Shown piece after piece: positions 16,713 through 26,105 of a stretch of 57,162 nucleotides of DNA. The DNA comes from Candidatus Caccoplasma merdipullorum (GTDB lineage: Bacteria > Bacteroidota > Bacteroidia > Bacteroidales > G3-4614), in contig JADIMW010000083.1 of the NCBI GenBank assembly GCA_017694415.1, forward strand, positions 1-57,162, in the 5' to 3' direction. The number at the start of each line of letters is the position of its first letter. Position 1 is the stretch's first letter. The notes beneath the pieces were generated by a model. That model did no database searches. It worked only from the letters and a program-made list of their open reading frames with translations, and had not been told where the DNA came from. A program made the translations under genes and the position numbers.

Positions 16713-19625
16713 ATGAGCGAAAGAGGAAATTTTAAGAAATATATCATTGCGGCACTGATTTTTGCAGGAGTCGTTTTAGCTCCTGACTCTTCGTCAGGAG
16801 CAGATAGGAAGATGCCTTCCTATCTGCTATCAGGAATAATAACATCCTTAGACAACAAAGAACCATTGGAAATGGTTCTCATCCGCCTGTCGAATTCCGA
16901 CTGGGCGATGACCGACCAGAACGGTAAATTCGTCTTTCCCTCCCTGCCGGCAGGTACCTATAAATACGAAATATCATATTTGGGGTTCGAAACCCGGACG
17001 GGTGAAATAGAAGTAAACCGCGACATCCCCGATTTCAATTTTGTACTCCGGCCCGAAGGATTAGGTCTCGAAGAAGTCGTAGTAACAGCCGAAGAATCCA
17101 AACTCGGCTCCACATCCCGTATAGGACAAGCCGCCATACAGCACCTGCAACCCAAGAGCGTAGAAGACATGTTGCAGTTGTTGCCCGGTATGGTAACCAA
17201 AAATCCCGACCTTACCAATGCAGGACAGGCATCACTGCGCGAGATAGACTCCGGCGGCGATGCCAACAACTCGCTCGGAACGGCTGTCTTCGTCGATGGT
17301 GCGCCCGTATCCAACGACGCGAACATGCAGATATTCTCCACGTCCCGTTCAGGAAACAATTCATCCCTCCAGATGAATACCATGAACGACCAGACCACGA
17401 GCGGGCGAGGAACCGACCTCCGTTCCATATCCCCCGACAACATCGAATCGATAGAAGTAATACGCGGAATACCTTCGGCCGAATACGGAAACCTTACCTC
17501 CGGAGCGATAATAATAAAAACCAAAGTAGGAACAACACCGTACGAAGCCAAAGTAAAAGTCGATCCCAACTCCAAACTCTTCTATGCAGGAAAAGGTCTG
17601 ACACTTAAAAACGACAACGGAGCATTAAACTTCTCAATCGATTACACGCAGTCGTACGCCGACCGTCGCAAAAGATTTCAAGGATATGACCGAATAACGG
17701 GCAATGCCGCCTATTCCAAAGTCTTCATGCAAGAGAGTACCCCGTTGTCGCTCAACCTCAAATTCTCCTATTACCGCAATATAAGCAGCGTAAAAGGCGA
17801 CGAGTCGATGGAGCCCGACGAAGAGTTGCGCAACGAAAACCAAGGATTCCGTTTCTCGGCCGACGGAATATGGCGTCTCAATAAAAGCTGGATAACCAAT
17901 TTCAGTTATTCCGCCTCCCTCTCATACAGCAAGCAGCAGGACATATACAAACGGTATGTCGGAAACGGCGTCGTACCGTATCCGTCCACATTCCAGTCGG
18001 GCGAATACGTGGTAAACTATCTCCCCGCACAATATCTCGCCTCATACAACATCGACGGCGAGCCCCTTACGGCATTCGTCCAGCTGAAAGCAAACAAGAT
18101 GATACCCTTCAATATCGGTAGCAACGATATAAAAGTCGGGGCTGAATATTCGCTCAGCGTAAACAAGGGAGAAGGAATGCAATACGATATAAACCGTCCG
18201 CCGGTACAAGGCGACGGACAGTCGGTACGTCCCCGATCATACAAGTCGATACCCGGGATGCACACAATGTCGTATTTCCTCGAAAACAATACCGAACTCA
18301 ATTTCGCGGGGACGACCTTCACATTGCAGGCAGGAGTCAGAGTAAACACCCTGTTCGTCGATCCTTTGGCGTTAAGAGGAAACATAACCACAATCGACCC
18401 GCGAATAAACGCCTCGTACCAGTTCCTCTCCAAAGAGAACAACAGCGTATTCAACGACCTGTCGATAGTAGGAGGATTCGGAATCGCCTCCAAGATGCCG
18501 TCGATGAGTTACCTCTATCCCAACCCGGCATATTACGATTATATCAGTTTCAACAGTTACGTTTCAGGCGATGCGTCGCGTACGCTCGGCGTAATCACCA
18601 CCAACGTAATAGATAATACGGCAAATCCCAATCTGAAGCCCTCCACCTCGTACAAATACGAAATAGGGTTGTCGGGAAGGATAAACCGCATACGCGGTTC
18701 TATAACCTACTTCAACGAGCGATACGAAAACGAATACGGATATACCACCGTTCCGTATATGCTCGGATACAACAAATATACTATACCGACAGCGGTCGCC
18801 GCCGATGCGTTACCCTTCTATCAGGACGGAGCAGTATGGTACAACACCCCCGCATCTACAGTCCCGCAGCAAGCCGACGTATATTATCAAAAAGAGATAA
18901 AAGGGTATTCAATGCCCTCCAATGTTTACCGCACGTTAAAACACGGAATAGAATACTCGTTCAATTTCGGCGAGATAAAACCGCTGAAAACCGACGTCAT
19001 AGTCGATGGAGCATGGTTCTACATAAAACGCCGATCCACAGGGTACTCATATAATTCAAACAGAGTCGCCTATCAAGAGGACGGACAGACCCGCTTCAAC
19101 TCATATCTGGCAGTGTTGCCGGCAGGAAGCGGAACAGAGCAGAACCGTGTAAACACCAATTTCCGGTTTGTAACCCATATCCCGGCAGTAAAACTCGTCT
19201 TTACCACAACCGTACAGGTAGTATGGTACGAAAGTGCGCGGTACATATACGAAGACGACAACGGCAACAACCTTTACTACAAAACCTCCAACGCCAACGG
19301 CGAGATACTGATGGTCGATCCGATAGGATTTTACGACAAGAACATGAACTTCATCCCGTGGGACCGTTCGTACGAAGGCGTAGTCGATTATACCCCACTG
19401 CCGGCCAAGTATGCCAACCTCAACTATTTCGAAACGCAGAAATACCCGATAACCTGCATGCTCAACTTCAAGCTCACCAAGGAATTCAAGCGGTTCGTCG
19501 AGTTGTCGTTCATAGCCAACAATTTCCTGAAGATAAACAAGATGTACAGGCAGGACATACGCGGAGGGTATCGCGAACTCTATACCCCGATGTATTTCGG
19601 TGCAGAATTGAAGATAAAGATATAA
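16713..19625 (+). CDS. TonB-dependent outer-membrane receptor with carboxypeptidase-like N-terminal domain
   Basis: This 970-residue receptor imports a ligand across the outer membrane using TonB energy. After a signal peptide (about residues 1-30) come a carboxypeptidase-regulatory-like beta-sandwich (about 36-112, with DWAMTDQNGKFVFPSLPAGTYKYEISYLGFET), a TonB-box-like EEVVVTA (118-124), a plug domain to about residue 270 (VEDMLQLLPGMV, SIEVIRGIPSAEYGNLTSGAIIIKTK), and a 22-strand-type barrel to the end. The next gene is not a SusD, so this is not a classic glycan-utilisation pair. It is followed after 34 bases by the DUF4876 lipoprotein. The signal-peptide codons contain strong nested hairpins. 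Confidence 0.93.
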   Translation: MSERGNFKKYIIAALIFAGVVLAPDSSSGADRKMPSYLLSGIITSLDNKEPLEMVLIRLSNSDWAMTDQNGKFVFPSLPAGTYKYEISYLGFETRTGEIEVNRDIPDFNFVLRPEGLGLEEVVVTAEESKLGSTSRIGQAAIQHLQPKSVEDMLQLLPGMVTKNPDLTNAGQASLREIDSGGDANNSLGTAVFVDGAPVSNDANMQIFSTSRSGNNSSLQMNTMNDQTTSGRGTDLRSISPDNIESIEVIRGIPSAEYGNLTSGAIIIKTKVGTTPYEAKVKVDPNSKLFYAGKGLTLKNDNGALNFSIDYTQSYADRRKRFQGYDRITGNAAYSKVFMQESTPLSLNLKFSYYRNISSVKGDESMEPDEELRNENQGFRFSADGIWRLNKSWITNFSYSASLSYSKQQDIYKRYVGNGVVPYPSTFQSGEYVVNYLPAQYLASYNIDGEPLTAFVQLKANKMIPFNIGSNDIKVGAEYSLSVNKGEGMQYDINRPPVQGDGQSVRPRSYKSIPGMHTMSYFLENNTELNFAGTTFTLQAGVRVNTLFVDPLALRGNITTIDPRINASYQFLSKENNSVFNDLSIVGGFGIASKMPSMSYLYPNPAYYDYISFNSYVSGDASRTLGVITTNVIDNTANPNLKPSTSYKYEIGLSGRINRIRGSITYFNERYENEYGYTTVPYMLGYNKYTIPTAVAADALPFYQDGAVWYNTPASTVPQQADVYYQKEIKGYSMPSNVYRTLKHGIEYSFNFGEIKPLKTDVIVDGAWFYIKRRSTGYSYNSNRVAYQEDGQTRFNSYLAVLPAGSGTEQNRVNTNFRFVTHIPAVKLVFTTTVQVVWYESARYIYEDDNGNNLYYKTSNANGEILMVDPIGFYDKNMNFIPWDRSYEGVVDYTPLPAKYANLNYFETQKYPITCMLNFKLTKEFKRFVELSFIANNFLKINKMYRQDIRGGYRELYTPMYFGAELKIKI
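16765..16835 (+). promoter_or_regulatory. Nested, mutually exclusive hairpins inside the receptor's signal-peptide codons
   Basis: Hairpin 1 pairs 16779-16787 with 16793-16801 (9 perfect pairs, 5-base loop). Hairpin 2 pairs 16799-16811 with 16816-16828 (13 perfect pairs, 4-base loop). CAGGAG at 16765-16770 can instead pair with CTCCTG at 16780-16785, and TCAGGA at 16830-16835 can also pair with TCCTGA at 16781-16786. The layout resembles an attenuator or translation switch placed after the start codon. Function is inferred only. Confidence 0.5.
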
Positions 19626-19659
19626 ACACCCGATTATAAAATTCAAAAAAAACAGAATT

Positions 19660-20874
19660 ATGAAAAAGAAATTATTAGCAATTATCCCATTGGCAGCCCT
19701 GCTTGTAATGGGTTCGTGTAAGACTGACGACGACAACGTTGCATCATACAATACCCTTACAGTAACATTGAGTTATCCCGACGGAATCACACAGGCCGAT
19801 ATTACCACCTCAAGCGTAACGGCAACAAACGTGCAGACAGGCGCGAAAGAACAACTTGCGGAAAGCGGAGCAGGTACGTTTACCATAAAACTGACAGGCG
19901 GAGAATATATGATTAATGCATCTGCTTTTACAGATAATAAAATAATGAATGCAAGCAAACAAATCAGCATATACAATAATATGGATATTGAAATTGGCCT
20001 TAAAGGGGCAATACTCAATGATGGTTTCGTATTCAAGGAAGTTTACTACAATATGGTAAAAGTAAAAAACAAACCGTATACGCAGGACCAGTTCTTTGAA
20101 ATATACAACAACTCCGATCAGGTACAATACCTCGACAACTGCATACTTGCCCGCTTGCAGGGAATACAAGGTACGGCACGCGTAACACAGTGGGTAACAA
20201 GCGAAAACGGAACGGAGATAATGGATATATATGCTCTCGAATCGTATGTTGTCGCATTTGTCGGCAACGGCACCAAATACCCCGTTAATCCGCGCGAAAG
20301 CGTTCTGATAGCCGCAACCGCAATAAACCATAATGCCGAGACAGGAGGCGTATCGCCGGTTGACCTTACCAATGCCGATTACGAGGTTAATATTAGCGAC
20401 TACAAATCCGATACCGACAACCCCGCAGTACCCGATATGACAATTGTTACCAAATCAAGTTCCGCAACACCCAACTTCTTCGGGCTTCCCTATACCGGAA
20501 ATGCGTTGATACTTGCGCAACTTCCCGCAGGAATGACAATGGATTCATACATAAACGACCGCAGCAACTATAGGACAATACCCTGGCAGACGGTAAACAC
20601 GTACGAATTCCTCACCGTACCGCAGGAGTATGTACTTGACGGAATAAACATAGTAAACTCCAACGAGTCGAAACGAATAGTACGTCTGCGTCCCGAAGTA
20701 GATAACGGTATAATATTCATGGCATCCGACTATGCGGGCAAGAGCATCCGCCGCAAAGTCAAAGAGATAACCCCCGACGGAAAAGTGATATTGCAGGACA
20801 CCAACAACTCGTCCGAAGACTTCCTTTCCGACCAGACGCCGACACCGGGAATCCTTCCCACGACAATCGATTAA
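19660..20874 (+). CDS. DUF4876 domain lipoprotein
   Basis: This 404-residue protein has a lipoprotein signal with lipobox VMGSC, making Cys20 the lipidated residue; the following acidic KTDDDN is typical of Bacteroidales surface-exposed lipoproteins. A beta-sandwich-like region (about 25-130) is followed by the DUF4876 core (about 135-400, beginning FKEVYYNMVKVKNKPYTQDQFFEIYNNS), which resembles lamin-tail-type beta-sandwich folds. It is likely the partner lipoprotein of the upstream TonB receptor, perhaps binding ligand at the surface in the place SusD holds in other systems. No ligand is known. Confidence 0.85.
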   Translation: MKKKLLAIIPLAALLVMGSCKTDDDNVASYNTLTVTLSYPDGITQADITTSSVTATNVQTGAKEQLAESGAGTFTIKLTGGEYMINASAFTDNKIMNASKQISIYNNMDIEIGLKGAILNDGFVFKEVYYNMVKVKNKPYTQDQFFEIYNNSDQVQYLDNCILARLQGIQGTARVTQWVTSENGTEIMDIYALESYVVAFVGNGTKYPVNPRESVLIAATAINHNAETGGVSPVDLTNADYEVNISDYKSDTDNPAVPDMTIVTKSSSATPNFFGLPYTGNALILAQLPAGMTMDSYINDRSNYRTIPWQTVNTYEFLTVPQEYVLDGINIVNSNESKRIVRLRPEVDNGIIFMASDYAGKSIRRKVKEITPDGKVILQDTNNSSEDFLSDQTPTPGILPTTID

Positions 20875-20907
20875 TCCGCACCTTTCCTGAAAGGTACGAT
20901 AAAACTG

Positions 20908-20943
20908 CGCCATCCCCGGAAATCGTTCCGGGGAGGGCGTTTT
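20908..20943 (+). terminator. Strong intrinsic terminator between operon genes 2 and 3
   Basis: The arms 20908-20921 and 20926-20939 pair over 14 positions with one mismatch around a 4-base ATCG loop, followed by TTTT. A smaller perfect hairpin (ACCTTTC/GAAAGGT) lies just before it at about 20879-20894. The element would lower transcription of the two downstream genes relative to the receptor and lipoprotein. Confidence 0.7.
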
Positions 20944-20957
20944 GAAAAAAGCAAGAT

Positions 20958-22520
20958 ATGCAAACTCTGAAGAGACTTTTAATCTGTACGCTCTGTACCG
21001 CATCGGCAGTTTCGCTGCAGGCGCAGCAGGCCGCAACCGATACCGTAATGGCCGACATAGCCCGATACGACGATATAACCTATCTCGGCAATATCGCTAC
21101 GGGTAGCGACAATCCCACCTATATATCCGATATTCCGGCAGAACAGTATTCCAAAATAGGAGTCAGTTACGGAATAGGAAAAGGAGGATTTCACAATATC
21201 GACGAATCCGGTGATACACGCGGGCTGCACGTATCGGCATACGGGTTTAAGAAACTCGAGAAAGTCGCTTTCGAAGGAGGCATATCCTATTACAACGGAG
21301 CAGAAGACGAGCGCAAGTGGAAAACCACGCTCTATCTGGACGAGAAAAATCCGTTTATTCTCGCCGACACCGTAAACAGCAATTACGCACTCGAAAAATT
21401 CACGATAGACGGTCGTTTCTCGTGGCAGGTATTGCCGGTTATGCGTTTCGGAATAAACGCATACTACGAAGTAGGCGTAAATTCCGACGAACAAGACCCG
21501 CGAGCCGAAGTAAAAGGAATGCGTTTCAAGATAAATCCCGGTTTCGACTTCAAACTCTCCGACAAGATACATTTGGGATTGACCGGAGGAGTCAGGATTT
21601 TCAGCGAAGGAACCGCATACACATGCGCCGTTACGGCCACAACATACCGTTACCTTCTGATGAGCGGATTGGGAACATACTACCAGCAGGCAGGCAATTC
21701 CTACCAGCGCGACACCAAAGGAATGCAATGGGACGCATCTCTGCAACTCGTATGGAAACGACCCGCGGCAGGCAACTATCTGCAAATAGGAGTAGGCTCA
21801 AACAGCGAGAAAAATACCGACGGCGGAACTACCCGCCAATTCCTCGGCGGCGAATTCAGCAGCGACTTCCTGTTTATAAAAGAGCGATTCCAGTATAAAA
21901 AAGGGCGTTCGGTACACAACATCGAACTTGCAGGCAAGTTGCAGAAAAACGAAGGCGTTTGGTACGACCAGAAAAGCGTAACAACAGGCGGAAACACATA
22001 TTGGGAAGTTATGAACTCCTCGGTAAAACATAAGGAATCCGCAGCCGAAGGGAGTATTGCGTACCGCTTCGACCGTCTCGACGGCAGTTATCCGTCGTGG
22101 AGTGCCGGGGTAAAAGCCACGTTCCGTTATTCCGATACCTACAATTACCCCGACAAATACAACATGCAGTATTTCACAATACTTGCCGACGCGTACTGTA
22201 CAAAGCATATTGCTATAAAACGCTCATTCCTCAGTCTTACCCTCGGCGGACGTTACAACACATCCGTTACATCATCCATATCAGTTGACGGGTTGGAACT
22301 GGCCGACAAATACACATATCCCATATATTGGTATATCACCGCGCCGTATTACGATATATACGGCAGAGCCGAGACCAAAATAGCGATACGCGCAAAGAAA
22401 CTAAGTTCGTATATTGGGCTCTACGTAGAAGCCTCCACCGAGCAATACGTCGGCGACATCGCAACCTATTCCGGAACACACTTCAACAAAGTGGAAGGAG
22501 GAGTAAACTTTTCATTTTGA
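20958..22520 (+). CDS. DUF6850 family outer-membrane beta-barrel protein
   Basis: This 520-residue protein has a signal peptide (residues 1-22, ending LQAQ) and then long runs of alternating amphipathic beta-strands with aromatic girdles, ending KVEGGVNFSF with a terminal Phe typical of Bam-inserted barrels. The N-terminal GNIATGSDNPTYISD and GGFHNIDESGD stretch is characteristic of DUF6850. It is probably a 14- to 16-strand outer-membrane channel or assembly partner. It is co-oriented with the TonB receptor and DUF4876 lipoprotein but separated from them by a terminator hairpin. Confidence 0.85.
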   Translation: MQTLKRLLICTLCTASAVSLQAQQAATDTVMADIARYDDITYLGNIATGSDNPTYISDIPAEQYSKIGVSYGIGKGGFHNIDESGDTRGLHVSAYGFKKLEKVAFEGGISYYNGAEDERKWKTTLYLDEKNPFILADTVNSNYALEKFTIDGRFSWQVLPVMRFGINAYYEVGVNSDEQDPRAEVKGMRFKINPGFDFKLSDKIHLGLTGGVRIFSEGTAYTCAVTATTYRYLLMSGLGTYYQQAGNSYQRDTKGMQWDASLQLVWKRPAAGNYLQIGVGSNSEKNTDGGTTRQFLGGEFSSDFLFIKERFQYKKGRSVHNIELAGKLQKNEGVWYDQKSVTTGGNTYWEVMNSSVKHKESAAEGSIAYRFDRLDGSYPSWSAGVKATFRYSDTYNYPDKYNMQYFTILADAYCTKHIAIKRSFLSLTLGGRYNTSVTSSISVDGLELADKYTYPIYWYITAPYYDIYGRAETKIAIRAKKLSSYIGLYVEASTEQYVGDIATYSGTHFNKVEGGVNFSF

Positions 22521-22548
22521 CGAACAATAAAACAACACAACGACAGAA

Positions 22549-24738
22549 ATGTTAAAACACGACATCAGGCGTTTTCTCTTCACTCTGGCAGTCGTCCTGA
22601 CAATCACCTCAGCAGCGGCAACAGAAAGAGGATTTGCCATATTTATAGACAGCATAAGCTATAAGGAGGCAGCGGCAGAAGTAGAAGCATACGCCGCTTC
22701 AGTAAAAAAGCAGGGATTGAAACCCTATGTAATAATCGACCGTTGGAAGAACCCCGATTCTATACGAACCGAAATACGCCGTCTGGCTGCCCTCAAAAGC
22801 AGCCCCATAGAAGGTATGGTGTTCATAGGCGATATACCCGTGGCAATGATACGCGATGCACAACATCTCACATCGGCGTTCAAAATCGACCAGAACATGA
22901 AGAACTTCGAACGCACGGCGTGTCCCTCCGACAGATTTTACGACGACCTTAACCTGCAATTCGAGTTTATAAAGCGCGACGGGAAAAAACCGAATCTCTT
23001 CTATTATTCACTGTTGCCCGAATCGCCTCAGGTATCGCACCCCACGCTTTATTCCGGCCGTATAAAAAGTTTCGCATATAACGGAAAAACCGAATACGAG
23101 CGGTTGCGCGACTATTTGAAAAAGGTCGTGCGGTTGAAAGAAAAAGGAGACACCCTTACGCAGCTCCTCTACTTCTCGGGACAAGGATACAACTCCGAGT
23201 CGCAAATATCCCGAATAGACGAGAAAACCGCCTATTACGAATATTTCCCGTGGATGCGCCGCCAAAACTCGGCTATCACGTATATCGACCACAAAATGGC
23301 CAAATACGCAAAATATCTGCTGATGTCGCAGCTTCAGCGACCCGACTTGTCGTTGGCCATACTGCATCATCACGGAGGCGTAGAAGCCGAATATATAAAC
23401 CGTACGCCCGATGCACGCAGCGTAACGGACAATCTCGAAGCCGCCAAAATGTTTTTCCGTTCCAAAATAAGGACGGCCGTTGAACGCGGAGGCGACAAAG
23501 AAGAAGTAAAAGCCCGGTATGCACGCGAATACGATGTGCCGCTCGACTGGTTCGACGACATATTCACCCCCGAATCCATTGCCGCCGATTCAATCTTCAA
23601 CGACCGCATCGACCTGCATATATACGATTTGGGACGATACAAGCCCAATGCCCGGGTAGTAATGCTCGACGCCTGCTTCAACGGAGCCTTCAACAACGAA
23701 AAGTACATAGCCGGCGGATATATCTTTGAAGACGGCGATTGCGTAGTAACGATAGCCAACAGCGTAAACTCGCTGCAGGACAAATGGTGCGATGCCAATA
23801 TCGGATTGCTGGGATACGGCATGCGGGTAGGCAATTTCGTAAAATACAATCCGTATCTCGAGTCCCATATAATCGGCGACCCTACATTCTCATTCATTCC
23901 CGCCACCGAACTTGCCTTCGATATAAACGACGCCCTGTGCAAAGGAGCCAAATTCTGGCGTAAACAACTCACGTCGCAATATCCGGCAATACAGATGATG
24001 GCATTGCGCCGGCTTACCCTCGACAATGCCATTACAAGCGACGACCTGTTGTCGGTATTCAAAACCTCGCCCGACGGAATAGTCCGTATGGCTGCACTGA
24101 TGATGCTCTCCGAGAAAAAAGGCGAAAACTTCGTAAAATGCATATCCCTCGGATTAAACGACGAATACGAACTCGTCCGTCGGTTCTCGGCCATATTCGC
24201 CGGGAAAAACGGCTCTCCCGAACTTATCCCGTCGCTGATAAAAGCCACCCTGAACGAAGGCATAGGCAAACGCGTGAAATTCCAGTTAAGTAACGCGCTC
24301 GCTCTCTATTCATACGACGCCATGCTCAAATACTATCTCTCCAACGATTTGTGCAGCAACAAAATAACGTACGAGGACGACGATTTCGATTTTGCCGAAG
24401 ACCTGATGCGCACCTCCGACAAACGACGTCTCGAAGAGTTCGCATTACTCAGCGACCCGAAAACCGACCGTCGCGACGCAAAACTGCTGATAAAGAGTTT
24501 GCGCAACAATCCCCAGCACACGGCAGTACCGCTGTTGCTGAACTTCCTTAACACCACCGAAGACGAAGAGTTGCAGTACATGCTTGTAGAAGCATTAGGC
24601 TGGTTCAACTATTCATATCGGGCACAGGAGATAGCCGCAGCATTACAGAAAACCGCCAGCGATGCGCGATTCAGCAGCAAAGTACAAGCCGAAGCGACGA
24701 AAAGCATCAACCGTCTGACGCCGGCAAGCAGCAAATAA
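22549..24738 (+). CDS. Gingipain-like (C25/caspase-fold) protein with C-terminal HEAT-type repeats
   Basis: This 729-residue protein has a signal peptide (about residues 1-25). Residues 28-450 resemble peptidase family C25: a His-Gly pair in LAILHHHGGVEAEY (His 273-275), the nucleophile region VVMLDACFNGAF with C376, and the terminal HIIGDPTFSF at 440-449 that closes C25 catalytic domains. From about residue 470 to 725 follow helical-hairpin repeats of HEAT type (PAIQMMALRRL, DGIVRMAALMML, EDEELQYMLVEALGWF). No type IX sorting tail is visible, so the protein should remain in the periplasm. It starts 28 bases after the DUF6850 gene. A proteolytic or processing role in the uptake system is inferred. 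Confidence 0.75.
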   Translation: MLKHDIRRFLFTLAVVLTITSAAATERGFAIFIDSISYKEAAAEVEAYAASVKKQGLKPYVIIDRWKNPDSIRTEIRRLAALKSSPIEGMVFIGDIPVAMIRDAQHLTSAFKIDQNMKNFERTACPSDRFYDDLNLQFEFIKRDGKKPNLFYYSLLPESPQVSHPTLYSGRIKSFAYNGKTEYERLRDYLKKVVRLKEKGDTLTQLLYFSGQGYNSESQISRIDEKTAYYEYFPWMRRQNSAITYIDHKMAKYAKYLLMSQLQRPDLSLAILHHHGGVEAEYINRTPDARSVTDNLEAAKMFFRSKIRTAVERGGDKEEVKARYAREYDVPLDWFDDIFTPESIAADSIFNDRIDLHIYDLGRYKPNARVVMLDACFNGAFNNEKYIAGGYIFEDGDCVVTIANSVNSLQDKWCDANIGLLGYGMRVGNFVKYNPYLESHIIGDPTFSFIPATELAFDINDALCKGAKFWRKQLTSQYPAIQMMALRRLTLDNAITSDDLLSVFKTSPDGIVRMAALMMLSEKKGENFVKCISLGLNDEYELVRRFSAIFAGKNGSPELIPSLIKATLNEGIGKRVKFQLSNALALYSYDAMLKYYLSNDLCSNKITYEDDDFDFAEDLMRTSDKRRLEEFALLSDPKTDRRDAKLLIKSLRNNPQHTAVPLLLNFLNTTEDEELQYMLVEALGWFNYSYRAQEIAAALQKTASDARFSSKVQAEATKSINRLTPASSK

Positions 24739-24797
24739 CAGCTTCCGACAAGCCACGTAGCGGCGAATAAAGCCGGACGGCTTAATTACACAGTGAT

Positions 24798-24833
24798 AAA
24801 AACCTCCGCGGGTTTTTCCCGCGGAGGTTTTTA
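24798..24833 (+). terminator. Terminator of the TonB/DUF4876/DUF6850/C25 operon
   Basis: Perfect 15-base arms at 24798-24812 and 24818-24832 with a T5 loop; the stem base is an A5/T5 tract, so it can also stop transcription from the opposing DUF418 gene. Confidence 0.85.
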
Positions 24834-24911
24834 TTATGAAAAGTCAAAAAAATGCACACATCTGAAAAGCTGCGGCAACACACAAAAAGCAGAATGTCGC
24901 CCGAAAAAAAG

Positions 24912-26102
24912 CTAATCGCGTCTTTTCGCACCCGCCCAAGTGCCCCTTTTCCACAAATATTCCAGCGGGCCTTGCCTGTGGCGGCTCAACCAGTACCGGC
25001 TGAAAGCAAGTTGAAGCAAAAATATGGCGCACCCTATCAATAGAGTATAAGTACCGCCCGTATATTTATAAAGCCCGCCGCCGAAAGAATAATATATCGA
25101 TACCCCGATAGCCGACTGCATTATATAATTCGTAAGGCTCATCCGCCCGTACGGGATAATAAAGCGTTGCCAGCGGTAGCCGTCGCAGGCGAACCACGCC
25201 AACGTAAACAGCGACACGAGCAGAACCATAAAGGCAAAATTCGAAAGAGAATAAGCCTCGTTGAAGAGGAACAGGAAAAAGCCGTCTTCAGTCATCCCCT
25301 CCGTGCGGATACGCAAGATATAGAGCGGGATGAAAATTACGGCAGCCCCGACAGCAGCCCTTTTCCAAAAACGGGCGGATTCATCGCTCTTGACGAAAAA
25401 ACCGCGCCGTCCCAGCAACATCCCCAGCATGAACAGTGCGGGAGTCTGGAACAGGCGTCCCGCCTCTATTTGCCACAAGTTGCTGTAAAGAATACCGTCG
25501 GTAATATTCGAACGAAGCACCTCCGGCAAACTACCGTTCACCCCCGCGTCGTAAGCCCTTTCAGCATAAGGAATGAAAAAACCGCTCGGAAAAACCGTCT
25601 CCGGAGAACATACCGAAAGCACGCCCCTCAAAATCTCGAGCGGTTGCAAAAGACAAACCGCGGCAATCAGCAGCACCCATTTCTCCCTAACCCGGCAGAC
25701 CGCAATCAACACCAGTCCCGCCACGGCATAAAGCAACAGAATATCCCCGTTGTAAAACAGCGAGTGCAACAAGGCAAAGAGCGACAACAGCAACATGCGC
25801 CATGCAAACCTCAACCTGAAATCATACCCCCTGCGTTCGGCGTTCCGCATCTGGATATAAAAACTGAACCCGAACAACAGCGAGAAAGTAGCATAAGCCT
25901 TTCCCGCAAACAGGAAAAACAACGTGTCCCAAACCGCGGCATCGACCCTTTGCATCCATGCCGGCAGCGATTCGGGATTGAAATAGATATTGTAATGCTC
26001 CAGATTATGCAGCAGGACAATTGCAAGAAGAGCGAACCCCCTCAAAGCATCCACAACTCCGAGACGTTCGCTTCTTACGCCTACATATACCCCTTCGGTC
26101 AT
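24912..26102 (-). CDS. DUF418 family membrane protein
   Basis: This 396-residue protein has about 9-10 hydrophobic segments. The start RLGVVDALRGFALLAIVLLHNLEHYN and the C-terminal segment PYGRMSLTNYIMQSAIGVSIYYSFG are the DUF418/YeiB signature, related to membrane acyltransferases. The C-terminus GPLEYLWKRGTW is also conserved. The function is uncertain; acyl transfer to envelope components is one proposal for the family. It begins 3 bases after the panB stop, so the two are co-transcribed with panB first. Confidence 0.9.
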   Translation of the reverse strand: MTEGVYVGVRSERLGVVDALRGFALLAIVLLHNLEHYNIYFNPESLPAWMQRVDAAVWDTLFFLFAGKAYATFSLLFGFSFYIQMRNAERRGYDFRLRFAWRMLLLSLFALLHSLFYNGDILLLYAVAGLVLIAVCRVREKWVLLIAAVCLLQPLEILRGVLSVCSPETVFPSGFFIPYAERAYDAGVNGSLPEVLRSNITDGILYSNLWQIEAGRLFQTPALFMLGMLLGRRGFFVKSDESARFWKRAAVGAAVIFIPLYILRIRTEGMTEDGFFLFLFNEAYSLSNFAFMVLLVSLFTLAWFACDGYRWQRFIIPYGRMSLTNYIMQSAIGVSIYYSFGGGLYKYTGGTYTLLIGCAIFLLQLAFSRYWLSRHRQGPLEYLWKRGTWAGAKRRD

Positions 26103-26105
26103 ATA

